From: Streptomyces sp. NBC_00289
GTDB lineage: Bacteria; Actinomycetota; Actinomycetes; Streptomycetales; Streptomycetaceae
Direction of reading: 5' to 3'
Length of the DNA: 64,000 nucleotides
Assembly: GCF_041435115.1 (NCBI RefSeq)
Contig: NZ_CP108046.1
Span: 3,596,001-3,660,000 of the forward strand
A program made the translations under genes and the position numbers. Under the pieces are notes generated by a model. That model ran no database searches. It was given only the letters and a program-made list of their open reading frames with translations, and was not told the DNA's origin. Every line of letters begins with the position of its first letter. Within the stretch, counting starts at the first letter, position 1. Below, one piece after another: positions 1 to 12,873 of this stretch.

Positions 1-1
1 G

Positions 2-1693
2 CTCGGCGGCGACCTGGTCGTCGACACCGCGAAGTCGGGCGCGACGGGGGCCGTCCGCAAGGCCACCCGGGCCGCGATCAAGCCGGCCACCACCTCGGCC
101 GCGCTGCCCGCCGCCAAGGCGGAGAAGCAGGCCCTGTCCGCCGCGAGGTCGGCCGGCGCCACGTCACCGGACACCGACCGCGCCCCGCGCAAGGTGATCT
201 GGGCGGGCAACGGCACACCGACGCTGGCGTACGAGACGGTCGTCGGCGGGCTCCAGGAGGACGGCACCCCCAACGAGCTGCACGTCGTCACCGACGCCGC
301 CACCGGCAAGAAGCTCTACGAGTACCAGGGCATCGAGACCGGCACCGGCAACACCATGTACAGCGGCTCGGTCACGCTGGGCACCACGCAGTCGGGGTCG
401 ACGTACAACCTGACCGACGGCGCGCGCGGCGGCCACAAGACGTACAACCTCAACCACGGCACCTCCGGCACCGGCACGCTCTTCTCCGGCCCCGACGACG
501 TGTGGGGCAACGGCAGCGCCTCCAACCTGGAGACCGCCGGCGCGGACGCGCACTACGGCGCGGCGCTGACCTGGGACTACTACAAGAACGTGCAGGGCCG
601 CAGCGGCATCCGCGGGGACGGCGTCGGCGCCTACTCCCGGGTCCACTACGGCAACAACTACGTCAACGCCTTCTGGTCCGACAGCTGCTTCTGCATGACC
701 TACGGCGACGGCTCCGGCAACACCCACCCGCTGACCGCGATCGACGTGGCCGGCCACGAGATGACGCACGGCGTCACCTCCAACACCGCGGGCCTCAACT
801 ACAGCGGTGAGTCCGGCGGTCTGAACGAGGCCACGTCCGACATCTTCGGCACGGCGGTCGAGTTCTACGCGGCGAACTCCTCCGACGTCGGTGACTACCT
901 CATCGGCGAGGAGATCGACATCAACGGCGACGGCAGTCCGCTGCGCTACATGGACAAGCCCAGCAAGGACGGCGCGTCGAAGGACAGCTGGTACTCCGGC
1001 ATCGGGTCGGTCGACGTGCACTACTCGTCGGGTCCGGCGAACCACTTCTTCTACCTGCTCAGCGAGGGCAGCGGCACCAAGACGATCAACGGTGTCACCT
1101 ACAACTCGTCCACCTCGGACGGCCTCCCGGTGACCGGCATCGGCCGCGACAAGGCCGAGAAGATCTGGTTCCGGGCGCTCACCACGAAGTTCACGTCCAC
1201 CACCAACTACGCGGGCGCCCGCACCGGCACCCTCGCGGCGGCCGGCGAGTTGTACGGCACGACGAGTGCCGAGTACACGGCGGTGCAGAACGCGTGGGCG
1301 GGTGTGGCCGTCGGGTCGCGTCCCGGTGGCGGCGGAGGTGGCGGCACCTCCTTCGAGAACACCGCCGACGTATCGATTCCGGACAACGGGGCGGCCGTGA
1401 CGTCGTCGGTCACCGTGTCCGGGCGGGCCGGCAACGCGCCGTCGAACCTGGCGGTGGCGGTCGACATCGTGCACACCTGGCGCGGTGACCTCGTCCTCGA
1501 TCTGGTGGCCCCGGACGGCACGGCGTACCGCCTGAAGAGCTTCAGCTCCTCCGACTCGGCGGACAACGTGAACGAGACGTACACCGTCAACGCGTCCTCC
1601 GAAGTCGCCAACGGTACCTGGAAGTTGAGGGTCCAGGACCAGGCGGCCCAGGACACCGGTTACATCAACAGCTGGAAGCTCACCTTCGCGTAG
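2..1693 (+). CDS. secreted M4 (thermolysin-type) zinc metalloprotease with C-terminal P/Homo B domain, 5'-truncated
   Basis: The reading frame is open from base 2, so the start and signal peptide lie outside the window. What remains begins in the FTP/PepSY-type propeptide (LGGDLVV...), which aligns residue by residue with the next gene. The catalytic motif HEMTH is encoded at 755-769, followed 20 residues later by the third zinc ligand in GGLNEATSD. After the peptidase C-lobe comes a Gly-rich linker (about 1323-1350) and a roughly 110-residue beta-rich domain ending in SWKLTFA, typical of the P/Homo B domain of proprotein convertases. The family is secreted and hydrolyses extracellular protein, with the propeptide acting as chaperone and inhibitor. 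The internal GTG at 194 lies in the middle of the propeptide and is not the start. Confidence 0.93.
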   Translation, partial: LGGDLVVDTAKSGATGAVRKATRAAIKPATTSAALPAAKAEKQALSAARSAGATSPDTDRAPRKVIWAGNGTPTLAYETVVGGLQEDGTPNELHVVTDAATGKKLYEYQGIETGTGNTMYSGSVTLGTTQSGSTYNLTDGARGGHKTYNLNHGTSGTGTLFSGPDDVWGNGSASNLETAGADAHYGAALTWDYYKNVQGRSGIRGDGVGAYSRVHYGNNYVNAFWSDSCFCMTYGDGSGNTHPLTAIDVAGHEMTHGVTSNTAGLNYSGESGGLNEATSDIFGTAVEFYAANSSDVGDYLIGEEIDINGDGSPLRYMDKPSKDGASKDSWYSGIGSVDVHYSSGPANHFFYLLSEGSGTKTINGVTYNSSTSDGLPVTGIGRDKAEKIWFRALTTKFTSTTNYAGARTGTLAAAGELYGTTSAEYTAVQNAWAGVAVGSRPGGGGGGGTSFENTADVSIPDNGAAVTSSVTVSGRAGNAPSNLAVAVDIVHTWRGDLVLDLVAPDGTAYRLKSFSSSDSADNVNETYTVNASSEVANGTWKLRVQDQAAQDTGYINSWKLTFA

Positions 1694-1720
1694 GCCACCC
1701 GCCCCACGGGCACCCGACAG

Positions 1721-1767
1721 GGCGCCGCCCCGGTGGTTCGACTCCCCGGGGCGGCGCCTTTCCTTTG
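1721..1767 (+). terminator. intrinsic terminator after first M4 protease
   Basis: A 12-bp perfect stem (GGCGCCGCCCCG at 1721-1732 with its complement at 1747-1758) and a 14-base loop is followed by TTTCCTTT. It separates the two protease genes, so they are probably transcribed independently. Confidence 0.8.
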
Positions 1768-2001
1768 CCATGGTCATGCCGATCTCTGGTTGACGCTTGA
1801 CGACGCCTTTACCCGGGCCAAGTCCGTTTACATTCCCGCAATGTTCACCCGGTAGTCGATTTTGCGCCAACATCACTTCGGGGTCCTGACATGTACGCGC
1901 CCTCGATGTCAGTCTTCCCCCACGCCGCTTCAGCACAGCAACTTCACTTAGCTCCGACAGGCAACCCCACGCCCGTCGGACTCCCCCACCAAGGAGTTTG
2001 C

Positions 2002-3669
2002 GTGAATCACCTCTACGCGCGTCACAAGCGCACCACTCTGGCCATCGCCACCGCCGTCGCGGCCGGAGCCCTGCTCACCACCGGACTGACCTCCGGCACC
2101 GCAGCCGCCCAGACCCCGGCGGACTCCACCGGCAAGGCGGTCGCCCTCGCCGGCGCACCGGTGCAGCTGTCGGCGGCCGCACGCACGTCGCTCGTCAAGC
2201 AGCAGCAGGCCGCGGCCACCGAGACGGCCCAGGAGATAGGCCTCGGCGCCAAGGAGAAGCTGGTCGTCAAGGACGTCGTCAAGGACACCGACGGCGCGGT
2301 CCACACCCGCTACGAGCGCACCTACGCGGGCCTCCCGGTGCTCGGCGGCGACCTGGTCGTCCACCAGTCGGCGTCCGGCGCGACCCGCAGCGTGACCAAG
2401 GCCGTCAAGGCGAGCGTCAAGGTCGCCTCGGTCAAGCCGCAGGTCGCCGCGGCCAAGGCGGAGAAGCAGGCGCTGACCGCGGCGAAGGCCGCCGGCTCCG
2501 AGAAGACCACCGCCGACGCGGCCCCGCGCAAGGTGATCTGGGCGGGCGACGGCAAGCCGACCCTGGCCTACGAGACGGTCGTCGGCGGACTCCAGGACGA
2601 CGGCACCCCCAACGAGCTGCACGTCATCACCGACGCCGCCACCGGCAAGAAGCTCTACGAGTACCAGGGCGTCGAGACCGGCACCGGCAAGAGCCTCTAC
2701 TCGGGCTCGGTCACCCTCAACACGACCCTGTCGGGCTCGACGTACCAGCTGACCGACGGCACCCGCGGCGGCCACAAGACGTACAACAAGTCGCACACCA
2801 CGAGTTCCTCGGCGGGCACGCTCTTCACCGACGCCGACGACGCGTGGGGCACCGGCGTCGCCTCCAGCTCGACCACCGACCAGACCGCGGCCGTCGACGC
2901 CGCCTACGGCGCTCAGGCGACCTGGGACTTCTACAAGAACACCTTCGGCCGCAGCGGCATCAAGAACAACGGCGTGGCCGCGTACTCCCGCGTCCACTAC
3001 GGCAACGCGTACGTCAACGCGTTCTGGGACGACAGCTGCTTCTGCATGACGTACGGCGACGGCTCCGGGAACACCCACCCGCTGACCTCGCTGGACGTGG
3101 CCGGCCACGAGATGAGCCACGGCGTCACCTCCAACACCGCGGGCCTGAACTACTCCGGCGAGTCCGGCGGTCTGAACGAGGCCACCTCGGACATCTTCGG
3201 CACGGGCGTCGAGTTCTCCGCGGCCAACTCCAACGACGTCGGTGACTACCTCATCGGCGAGAAGATCAACATCAACGGCGACGGCACCCCGCTGCGCTAC
3301 ATGGACAAGCCCAGCAAGGACGGCGGCTCGTCGGACTACTGGTCCTCCACGGTCGGCAACAAGGACGTCCACTACTCCTCGGGCGTCGCGAACCACTTCT
3401 TCTACCTGCTGTCCGAGGGCAGCGGCGCGAAGACGATCAACGGGGTCAGCTACAACTCCCCGACGTACAGCGGCACCGCGGTCACCGGGATCGGCCGCGC
3501 CAAGGCACTGCAGATCTGGTACAAGGCGCTGACGACGTACTTCACGTCGACCACCAACTACAAGTCGGCCCGCACGGGCACGCTGAGCGCGGCGTCCGCC
3601 CTGTACGGCTCCACCAGCACCGAGTACAAGGCGGTCGCCGCGGCCTGGACGGCGGTCAACGTCAGCTAA
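2002..3669 (+). CDS. secreted M4 neutral zinc metalloprotease
   Basis: 555-residue preproenzyme. The GTG at 2002 is chosen because AAGGAG (1991-1996) sits 5 bases upstream and the N-terminus then reads as a basic stretch plus hydrophobic signal peptide ending AAAQTPA. An FTP-type propeptide follows (about residues 60-190), then the thermolysin-like domain. Zinc site: H369-E370-x-x-H373 (HEMSH) with third ligand E393 in GGLNEATSD. It ends at AAAWTAVNVS and lacks the P domain present in the upstream paralogue. The two genes share near-identical stretches across propeptide and catalytic domain, indicating tandem duplication. The role is extracellular proteolysis. The in-frame stretch back to 1891 is untranslated leader. 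Confidence 0.94.
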   Translation: MNHLYARHKRTTLAIATAVAAGALLTTGLTSGTAAAQTPADSTGKAVALAGAPVQLSAAARTSLVKQQQAAATETAQEIGLGAKEKLVVKDVVKDTDGAVHTRYERTYAGLPVLGGDLVVHQSASGATRSVTKAVKASVKVASVKPQVAAAKAEKQALTAAKAAGSEKTTADAAPRKVIWAGDGKPTLAYETVVGGLQDDGTPNELHVITDAATGKKLYEYQGVETGTGKSLYSGSVTLNTTLSGSTYQLTDGTRGGHKTYNKSHTTSSSAGTLFTDADDAWGTGVASSSTTDQTAAVDAAYGAQATWDFYKNTFGRSGIKNNGVAAYSRVHYGNAYVNAFWDDSCFCMTYGDGSGNTHPLTSLDVAGHEMSHGVTSNTAGLNYSGESGGLNEATSDIFGTGVEFSAANSNDVGDYLIGEKININGDGTPLRYMDKPSKDGGSSDYWSSTVGNKDVHYSSGVANHFFYLLSEGSGAKTINGVSYNSPTYSGTAVTGIGRAKALQIWYKALTTYFTSTTNYKSARTGTLSAASALYGSTSTEYKAVAAAWTAVNVS

Positions 3670-3685
3670 CACTCTGAGTCGACAA

Positions 3686-3724
3686 GGGCGGCCCCCGGAG
3701 CGAAAGCGGCTCCGGGGGCCGCCC
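3686..3724 (+). terminator. hairpin terminator after second M4 protease
   Basis: A 16-bp perfect GC stem (3686-3701 with 3709-3724) around a 7-base loop starts 16 bases after the protease stop codon. There is no T-tract, as is common for Streptomyces hairpin terminators. Confidence 0.75.
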
Positions 3725-3738
3725 TACCCTTGGGTCCC

Positions 3739-4248
3739 ATGTCCTTCACGTACGCCGACGTCGGCGCGACCCGTGAGAACGGCTTCTGCCCGCCCGGCTT
3801 CCACCGCCTGCATGTGCGCACCCGCATCGGCGAGGGCCAGGAGGTCTTCCGCCGCGCTTCCGAGGCCGTCCTCACCTGGGAGATGCATCGCGCGCTGGGC
3901 GTCGGGCTCGACACGAGCGCGGACCGGGCCGCCCCGGACGTCGAGGTCACCGTCACCCTCGCCGGCATGATCAAGGCACCGTGCCGCGTGGTGTGGACGG
4001 TGGAGGAGCACCGGCGCGCGGGCTGGGCCTACGGCACGCTTTCCGGCCATCCCGAGAGCGGCGAGGAGTCGTTCGTCGTCGACCGCACCGGCGACGGCAC
4101 GGTCTGGCTGACGATCTCCGCGTTCAGCCGCCCGGCGAAGTGGTACGCCCGGGCGGGCGGCCCGGCGACCCGCGGCCTGCAACAGGCGTACGCCCGCCGC
4201 TGCGGGGTGGTCCTGCGGAAACTGTGCGCCGACCTGAACGAGATCTGA
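3739..4248 (+). CDS. DUF1990 (UPF0548) family protein
   Basis: 169 residues starting at ATG 3739 (MSFTYADVGATR). The N-terminal FTYADVGATR, the central WEMHRALGVGLD and the C-terminal RGLQQAYARRCGVVLRKL match the usual order of motifs in DUF1990, a family of single-domain soluble proteins of unknown biochemical function found in actinobacteria and plants. No signal peptide or membrane segment is visible. It begins only 15 bases after the terminator hairpin of the M4 protease, so its promoter must overlap that hairpin or be very short; a leaderless start is possible. No partner can be inferred from context. Confidence 0.82.
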   Translation: MSFTYADVGATRENGFCPPGFHRLHVRTRIGEGQEVFRRASEAVLTWEMHRALGVGLDTSADRAAPDVEVTVTLAGMIKAPCRVVWTVEEHRRAGWAYGTLSGHPESGEESFVVDRTGDGTVWLTISAFSRPAKWYARAGGPATRGLQQAYARRCGVVLRKLCADLNEI

Positions 4249-4254
4249 CCCCGG

Positions 4255-4508
4255 AACACGTTCCCCGCACGGTCGATCACCAGAACCTCTTTCAGCCGGT
4301 CGAGGGGCCAGTCCTGGAACTGTTCGGTGGCGTCCAGCAGGATGCCGCCGAACTTGTCCCACCCGGAGTCGTGCGTGATGCCGCGGTGGATGACCTTGGC
4401 GGCCCTCTTCGCGGCGTCGTCGCGTAGGTCCTTCGCGTGGCCCGGCGCGCACTTCGCGGCGCCGAGGTCGCCGGCGGCTTTGTCCCGCCCTGATGTGGCC
4501 GGCATCAA
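4255..4508 (-). pseudogene. possible transposase relic (IS256/mutator-like)
   Basis: On the minus strand, one frame between 4508 and about 4255 reads as protein-like sequence without compositional bias, including FQDWPLDRLKEVLVIDRAG. This resembles the segment around the first catalytic Asp of IS256-family (mutator) transposases, where a W..RPLD..YPV..IDA pattern is usual. The frame then runs antisense into the DUF1990 gene, where it is clearly a shadow. No terminal inverted repeats, no DDE partners and no start with a ribosome site were found. If real, it is a short decayed fragment. The identification rests on one weak local similarity. Confidence 0.3.
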
Positions 4509-4551
4509 AGGCGGGCAAAGATCGCCGGGGATCAGCGCGGTGTGCTCCTTC

Positions 4552-7170
4552 TCACCGCAGCAACACCCCCGGCGCCTCCGTCAGTTCGTCCGAGGGCGTC
4601 GCCACCAGGCCCAGCTCCGCGCTCGACGCGAGGAGTCGGTGGGCGGGGAGGATGCGGACCGTGTAGCCGTAGGGGCCCGTGCGGTCGAGGGAAAGGGGGC
4701 CCTCGTACAGCCACCGGCCCTCCGCGTCCGTGCCGCCCGCCGGTTTCAGCGGGACGGTGGAGGCGTCGGCGATCCGGTCCTCCGGGTCGACGCGGCCCGA
4801 GACCGCCTGGACCTCGACGTCGTCCGGACCGAGGTCGCCGAGCCCCACGCGCACCCGTAGGCCGAGCGTGGTGCCGAGTTCCGCGGTGGCCGTGGCGGCG
4901 GACGTCTCGACGTGGTCGACGGTCACCGCGGGCCAGGCCGAGCGCACCCGGGACTTCCAGGCGGCGAGTTCGCCGGCCGAGTCGGGGTCCATGGAGCGGT
5001 GGGCGAGGGCCGCGGGCGCGTAGAGCCGCTCGACGTACTCGCGGACCATGCGGCCGGCCAGCACCTTGGGGCCGAGCAGGGTGATGGTCTGGCGGACCAT
5101 CTCGATCCAGCGGTCGGGCAGTCCTCCCTGGCCGCGCTCGTAGAAGCGGGGGGTCACCCGCTGTTCGAGGAGGTCGTAGAGCGCGGCCGCCTCGACGTCG
5201 TCGCGGTGGTCGGGGTCCGTGCCGATGCCGTCCGCCGTCGGGATCGCCCAGCCGAAGTCCGGCTGGAACCACTCGTCCCACCAGCCGTCCAGGACGGAGA
5301 GGTTGAGGCAGCCGTTCAGGGCCGCCTTCATCCCGGAGGTGCCGCACGCCTCCAGCGGACGCAGGGGGTTGTTGAGCCAGATGTCGCAGCCCGGGTAGAG
5401 CTTCTGCGCCATCGCCATGCCGTAGTCGGGGAGGAAGACGATCCGGTGGCGGACCCGCGGGTCGTCGGCGAACCGGACCAGCTCCTGCACCAGCCGCTTG
5501 CCGCCGTCGTCGGCCGGGTGCGCCTTGCCCGCCACGACGATCTGGACCGGCCGCTCGGGGTGCAGCAGCAGGTCCATCAGCCGGTCGCGGTCGCGGAGCA
5601 TCAGCGTCAGCCGCTTGTACGACGGGACGCGGCGCGCGAACCCGATGGTGAGGACGTCGGGATCGAGCACGCCGTCGACCCAGCCCAGCTCGGCCGTGCC
5701 GGCGCCGCGCTGCCGCCAGGAGGCCCGCAGCCGCTCCCGTACCTCGGAGACCAGCTGCTCCCGCAGGTTGCGCCGAAGCTCCCAGACGTCCTGGTCGGGG
5801 ATCTCCGCGACCGCGTCCCAGCGGTCGGAGCCGCCGACGGTCAGGGCGTCCTCGGTGCGCTGGGCGCCGATCTGCCGGGCGCCGAGCCGGAAGACCTCCG
5901 GCGCGACCCAGGTCGGGGCGTGCACACCGTTGGTGACGGAGGTGATCGGTACCTCGCCGGCGTCGAAGCCGGGCCAGAGCCCCGCGAACATCTCCCGGCT
6001 GACCTGGCCGTGCAACAGGGACACCCCGTTGGCGCGCTGGGCCAGCCTGAGGCCCATCACGGCCATGTTGAAGAGGTTGGGCTCACCGCCGGGATAGGTC
6101 TCCATGCCCAGGTTCAGAATGCGGCCGACGTCCATCCGCGGCAGCTCCGCGTCGGAACCGAAGTGGCGGGCGACGAGCTGGCGGTCGAAGCGGTCGATGC
6201 CGGCCGGCACGGGGGTGTGGGTGGTGAAGACGGTGCCGGCCCGGACGGCCTCCAGCCCGGAGTCGAAGTCCATCCCCTGGTCACAGAGCTCGGCGATGCG
6301 TTCCAGGCCGAGGAAGCCGGCGTGTCCCTCGTTGGTGTGGAAGACCTCGGGCGCGGGGTGGCCGGTCACCCGGCAGTACGTCCGCACGGCCCGCACCCCT
6401 CCTATGCCGAGGAGCATCTCCTGCAGCAGCCGGTGCTCGCTGCCGCCGCCGTAGAGCCGGTCGGTCACGCCGCGCTCGCCGAGGTCGTTCTCCTCGACGT
6501 CCGAGTCCAGCATCAGCAGCGGGACCCGGCCGACCTGGGCGAGCCAGATCCTGGCCCGCAGCTGCCTGCCGCCGGGCAGCGCCAGGGAGACCTGGGCGGG
6601 GCTGCCGTCGGCCTCCTTGAGCAGTGCCACGGGCAGCTCGTTGGGGTCGAGGACCGGATAGTGCTCCTGCTGCCAGCCGTCCCGGGACAGGGTCTGGCGG
6701 AAGTAGCCGTGCCGGTACAGGAGCCCGACGCCGATCAGCGGTACGCCGAGGTCGCTGGCCGCCTTCAGATGGTCGCCGGCGAGGATGCCGAGGCCGCCGG
6801 AGTACTGGGGCAGGGCGGCCGTGACCCCGAACTCGGGCGAGAAGTAGGCGATGGCGGCCGGGAGCCCGGCGGGCTGGGCCTGGTACCAGCGATCGCCGCT
6901 CACGTAGTCGTTCAGGTCGTCCACGACCGCGTTCAGGCGGCGCAGGAAGCGGCGGTCCTCGGCGAGCTCGGCGAGCCGCCGGGTCGGCACGCTGCCGAGG
7001 AGTCGTACGGGATCGGCCTCGGAGGCGGCCCAGCGCTCAGGATCGACGGACTGGAAGAGGTCGCGGGTCTCCGCGTGCCAGGACCAGCGCAGATTGCGGG
7101 CCAGATCGCTGAGCGGCCGGAGGGGTTCGGGGAGAACGGGACGGACGGTGAATCGACGGATCGCCTTCAC
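4552..7170 (-). CDS. glgP: alpha-glucan (glycogen) phosphorylase, GT35
   Basis: 872-residue protein that releases glucose-1-phosphate from alpha-1,4-glucan ends. The start is GTG at 7168-7170 (VKAIRRFTVRPVLPEPL), with GAGG 7 bases upstream; the longer open frame to 7647 is spurious. The N-terminus carries the DUF3417-type segment (LARNLRWSWH) typical of the 'alpha-glucan phosphorylase' subgroup, followed by YFSPEFG and GGLGILAGDH. The C-terminal half contains the PLP-lysine region EACGTSGMKAALNGCLNLSVLDGWWDEW-like block. It lies divergent from and next to the GlgE operon, consistent with turnover of the same alpha-glucan. Cytosolic. Confidence 0.95.
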   Translation of the reverse strand: MKAIRRFTVRPVLPEPLRPLSDLARNLRWSWHAETRDLFQSVDPERWAASEADPVRLLGSVPTRRLAELAEDRRFLRRLNAVVDDLNDYVSGDRWYQAQPAGLPAAIAYFSPEFGVTAALPQYSGGLGILAGDHLKAASDLGVPLIGVGLLYRHGYFRQTLSRDGWQQEHYPVLDPNELPVALLKEADGSPAQVSLALPGGRQLRARIWLAQVGRVPLLMLDSDVEENDLGERGVTDRLYGGGSEHRLLQEMLLGIGGVRAVRTYCRVTGHPAPEVFHTNEGHAGFLGLERIAELCDQGMDFDSGLEAVRAGTVFTTHTPVPAGIDRFDRQLVARHFGSDAELPRMDVGRILNLGMETYPGGEPNLFNMAVMGLRLAQRANGVSLLHGQVSREMFAGLWPGFDAGEVPITSVTNGVHAPTWVAPEVFRLGARQIGAQRTEDALTVGGSDRWDAVAEIPDQDVWELRRNLREQLVSEVRERLRASWRQRGAGTAELGWVDGVLDPDVLTIGFARRVPSYKRLTLMLRDRDRLMDLLLHPERPVQIVVAGKAHPADDGGKRLVQELVRFADDPRVRHRIVFLPDYGMAMAQKLYPGCDIWLNNPLRPLEACGTSGMKAALNGCLNLSVLDGWWDEWFQPDFGWAIPTADGIGTDPDHRDDVEAAALYDLLEQRVTPRFYERGQGGLPDRWIEMVRQTITLLGPKVLAGRMVREYVERLYAPAALAHRSMDPDSAGELAAWKSRVRSAWPAVTVDHVETSAATATAELGTTLGLRVRVGLGDLGPDDVEVQAVSGRVDPEDRIADASTVPLKPAGGTDAEGRWLYEGPLSLDRTGPYGYTVRILPAHRLLASSAELGLVATPSDELTEAPGVLLR

Positions 7171-7564
7171 TTGCCAACCTCTCCAGGCGTGCGGAAGAGG
7201 ACGCACGGCACTGTGCGTCTCGTCGTCTCCTTCGACGGTATAGGTGCGGAGGGCTCCGCAACTACGGCGCATCGCCCTGGCGGGTGTCCCGGGCCCCGGA
7301 TCGCACGGCATCCGAACATCCGCACCGGCCTCGGTCCCGCACGCCGGGAGGCCCCTGCCCGGCCGTCCATGGCCGTGCCCGGCGGCAGGCGGCGCTCGTC
7401 GGCGCTGTGAGCCCTCCTGGCCGATTTGGCCGATTCCGTCCGTGCAGGCCTTCTTGTGGCGCTTCACACCGCACGAGAGGCTGCCTGGTGGCGTACCGGC
7501 CGGGCCGGGGGGACCCGGCGGCCCGCGGCCGTCGTGCGCCGAGTCGAGGAGGGGACTACACACC
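7171..7564. other. 394-bp gene-free interval between glgP and the S8 protease
   Basis: No coding potential is convincing here. It must hold the glgP promoter (reading left) and the protease promoter (reading right). An inverted repeat ACGCAC-N5-GTGCGT (7201-7206 / 7212-7217) lies 31 bases upstream of the glgP start and could be an operator for glgP. A TATAGG-like sequence at about 7239 is the most AT-rich point. Confidence 0.5.
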
Positions 7565-8767
7565 ATGGCACGGACGCGAACACGGCGTCTGCGCCGGGCG
7601 GGGGGCCTGATCGCGGTGGCCTGTGCCGCGGCGCTTTCGGCCACCACCCTGCCCGCGCACGCCGTTCCGGAGGGGCGGATACTCGGCGCCGGACAGCCCG
7701 GTTCCGTCGGCGGAAGTTACCTGGTGACGCTCAAGGGGGGAACGAAGGCCCCGTCACCGGCCGGAAAGAGCCTCGCCGAAAAGTATGGGGCGAAAATAAG
7801 CCATACCTACGGCACGGTGCTCAACGGCTACGCGGTGCGGGCGAGCGAGAGACAGGCCGAGCTGCTCGCGGCCGACCCCCGGGTCGCCTCGGTCGCCCAG
7901 GACACGCGCGTCACCCTGGACCGCACGCAGAAGAACCCGCCGTCCTGGGGTCTGGACCGCGTCGACCAGCCCCGTCTGCCGCTGGACAAGAGCTACGTCT
8001 GGCCGAGGGCGGGAGGCGCGGGGGTGACGGTGTACGTGATCGACACCGGCATCCGGATCACACACCGTGACTTCGCCGGCCGGGCGGGCTACGGCTGGGA
8101 CTTCGTCGACGGGGACGGGACGGCCAAGGACGGCAACGGGCACGGCACGCATGTCGCGGGCACCGTCGCCGGTGTCCGGTACGGCGTCGCCAAGAAGGCG
8201 AAGGTGGTCGCCGTCCGCGTCCTGGACGACGCGGGCGCGGGTACGACCGCGCAGGTCATCGCGGGTGTCGACTGGGTCACCGCGCACGCGCGGAAACCGG
8301 CCGTGGCCAATCTCAGCCTGGGCGGCCTCCACAACACCCAGCTGGACGCCGCCGTACGCGCCTCCATCGCGTCCGGCGTCACCTACACGGTCGCGGCGGG
8401 CAACGACCGGGCGGCCGCCGCGCTCTACTCACCCGGGGACGTGAAGGAGGCGATCACCGTCGGCGCCACCGACCGGAAGGACGCGAGGGCGGACTTCTCG
8501 AACTACGGCTCCGCCGTCGACCTGTTCGCCCCGGGCGTCTCGATCACCTCGGCCTCCGCCGCGAGCGACACCGGCCGGGCGACCTTCTCCGGTACGTCGA
8601 TGGCGACGCCGCACGCGGCGGGCGCGGCCGCGCTCTACCTGGCCGGTCATCCCACGGCCACTCCCGCACAGGTGTCCAGGGCCCTTGCCGGAAAGGCGGA
8701 ATCCGGAAGGATTTCCGGCCGCGGGCTGGGATCGCCGGACAAACTCCTGCAAGTGCCGGGCGCGTAG
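7565..8767 (+). CDS. secreted subtilisin-family (S8, proteinase K-like) serine protease
   Basis: 400 residues from ATG 7565, preceded by GAGGAGGGG about 10 bases upstream. Signal peptide: RTRTRRLRR then a hydrophobic core ending LPAHA. An inhibitor-I9 propeptide follows (SYLVTLKGG ... YAVRASERQAELLAADPRVASVAQD). The catalytic triad is complete: D160 in VIDTG, H193 in GNGHGTHVAG, S345 in SGTSMATPHAAG. There is no C-terminal extra domain. The spacing and motif DGNGHGTHVAGT are those of the proteinase K/aqualysin subgroup. Extracellular protein degradation. Its position between glgP and glgE appears incidental. Confidence 0.94.
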   Translation: MARTRTRRLRRAGGLIAVACAAALSATTLPAHAVPEGRILGAGQPGSVGGSYLVTLKGGTKAPSPAGKSLAEKYGAKISHTYGTVLNGYAVRASERQAELLAADPRVASVAQDTRVTLDRTQKNPPSWGLDRVDQPRLPLDKSYVWPRAGGAGVTVYVIDTGIRITHRDFAGRAGYGWDFVDGDGTAKDGNGHGTHVAGTVAGVRYGVAKKAKVVAVRVLDDAGAGTTAQVIAGVDWVTAHARKPAVANLSLGGLHNTQLDAAVRASIASGVTYTVAAGNDRAAAALYSPGDVKEAITVGATDRKDARADFSNYGSAVDLFAPGVSITSASAASDTGRATFSGTSMATPHAAGAAALYLAGHPTATPAQVSRALAGKAESGRISGRGLGSPDKLLQVPGA

Positions 8768-8782
8768 GGACAGAGCGCGGGA

Positions 8783-8818
8783 ACCGGCCCCTTCGTCCTG
8801 AATGGGGCCGGTCTCGTG
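8783..8818 (+). terminator. terminator after S8 protease
   Basis: 9-bp stem ACCGGCCCC (8783-8791) with GGGGCCGGT (8804-8812), 12-base loop, then CTCGTG. It starts 15 bases after the stop and isolates the protease from the glgE operon. Confidence 0.65.
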
Positions 8819-8983
8819 TGTACACATACACGTGAGTAGTTAGCAACGTGCCGGATTGCTCACCCGAATAGGGTGGGAAGGCTCCCCCGGTACGCCCCCC
8901 AGGTGCTCCGCCGGAACACCCCCCGCAGGACCCACCTCCCCACAGCCATCCGCCCACCCACGTTGACGCGGACAGGAGCGGTC

Positions 8984-12777
<3,794 letters not shown>

Positions 12778-12790
12778 CACGCCCGCCGAA

Positions 12791-12824
12791 CCCGGGCGGG
12801 GCGGTTTCCGCCGCCCCGCCCGGG
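12791..12824 (+). terminator. intra-operon hairpin between treS and mak
   Basis: A 14-bp perfect stem CCCGGGCGGGGCGG / CCGCCCCGCCCGGG (12791-12804 with 12811-12824) and 6-base loop. It lies in the 96-base gap between treS and the maltokinase gene with no T-tract. It may be a partial terminator or an mRNA-stability element. Confidence 0.6.
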
Positions 12825-12873
12825 GCACCGCATCAGTAACACCCCGACCCCCCGGGGAAAGGACGCGACGCCC

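Noticed and set aside
164..1936. 590-residue minus-strand frame opposite the first M4 protease
   Set aside because: Val/Arg/Gly-rich antisense shadow; the protease frame carries the zinc site.
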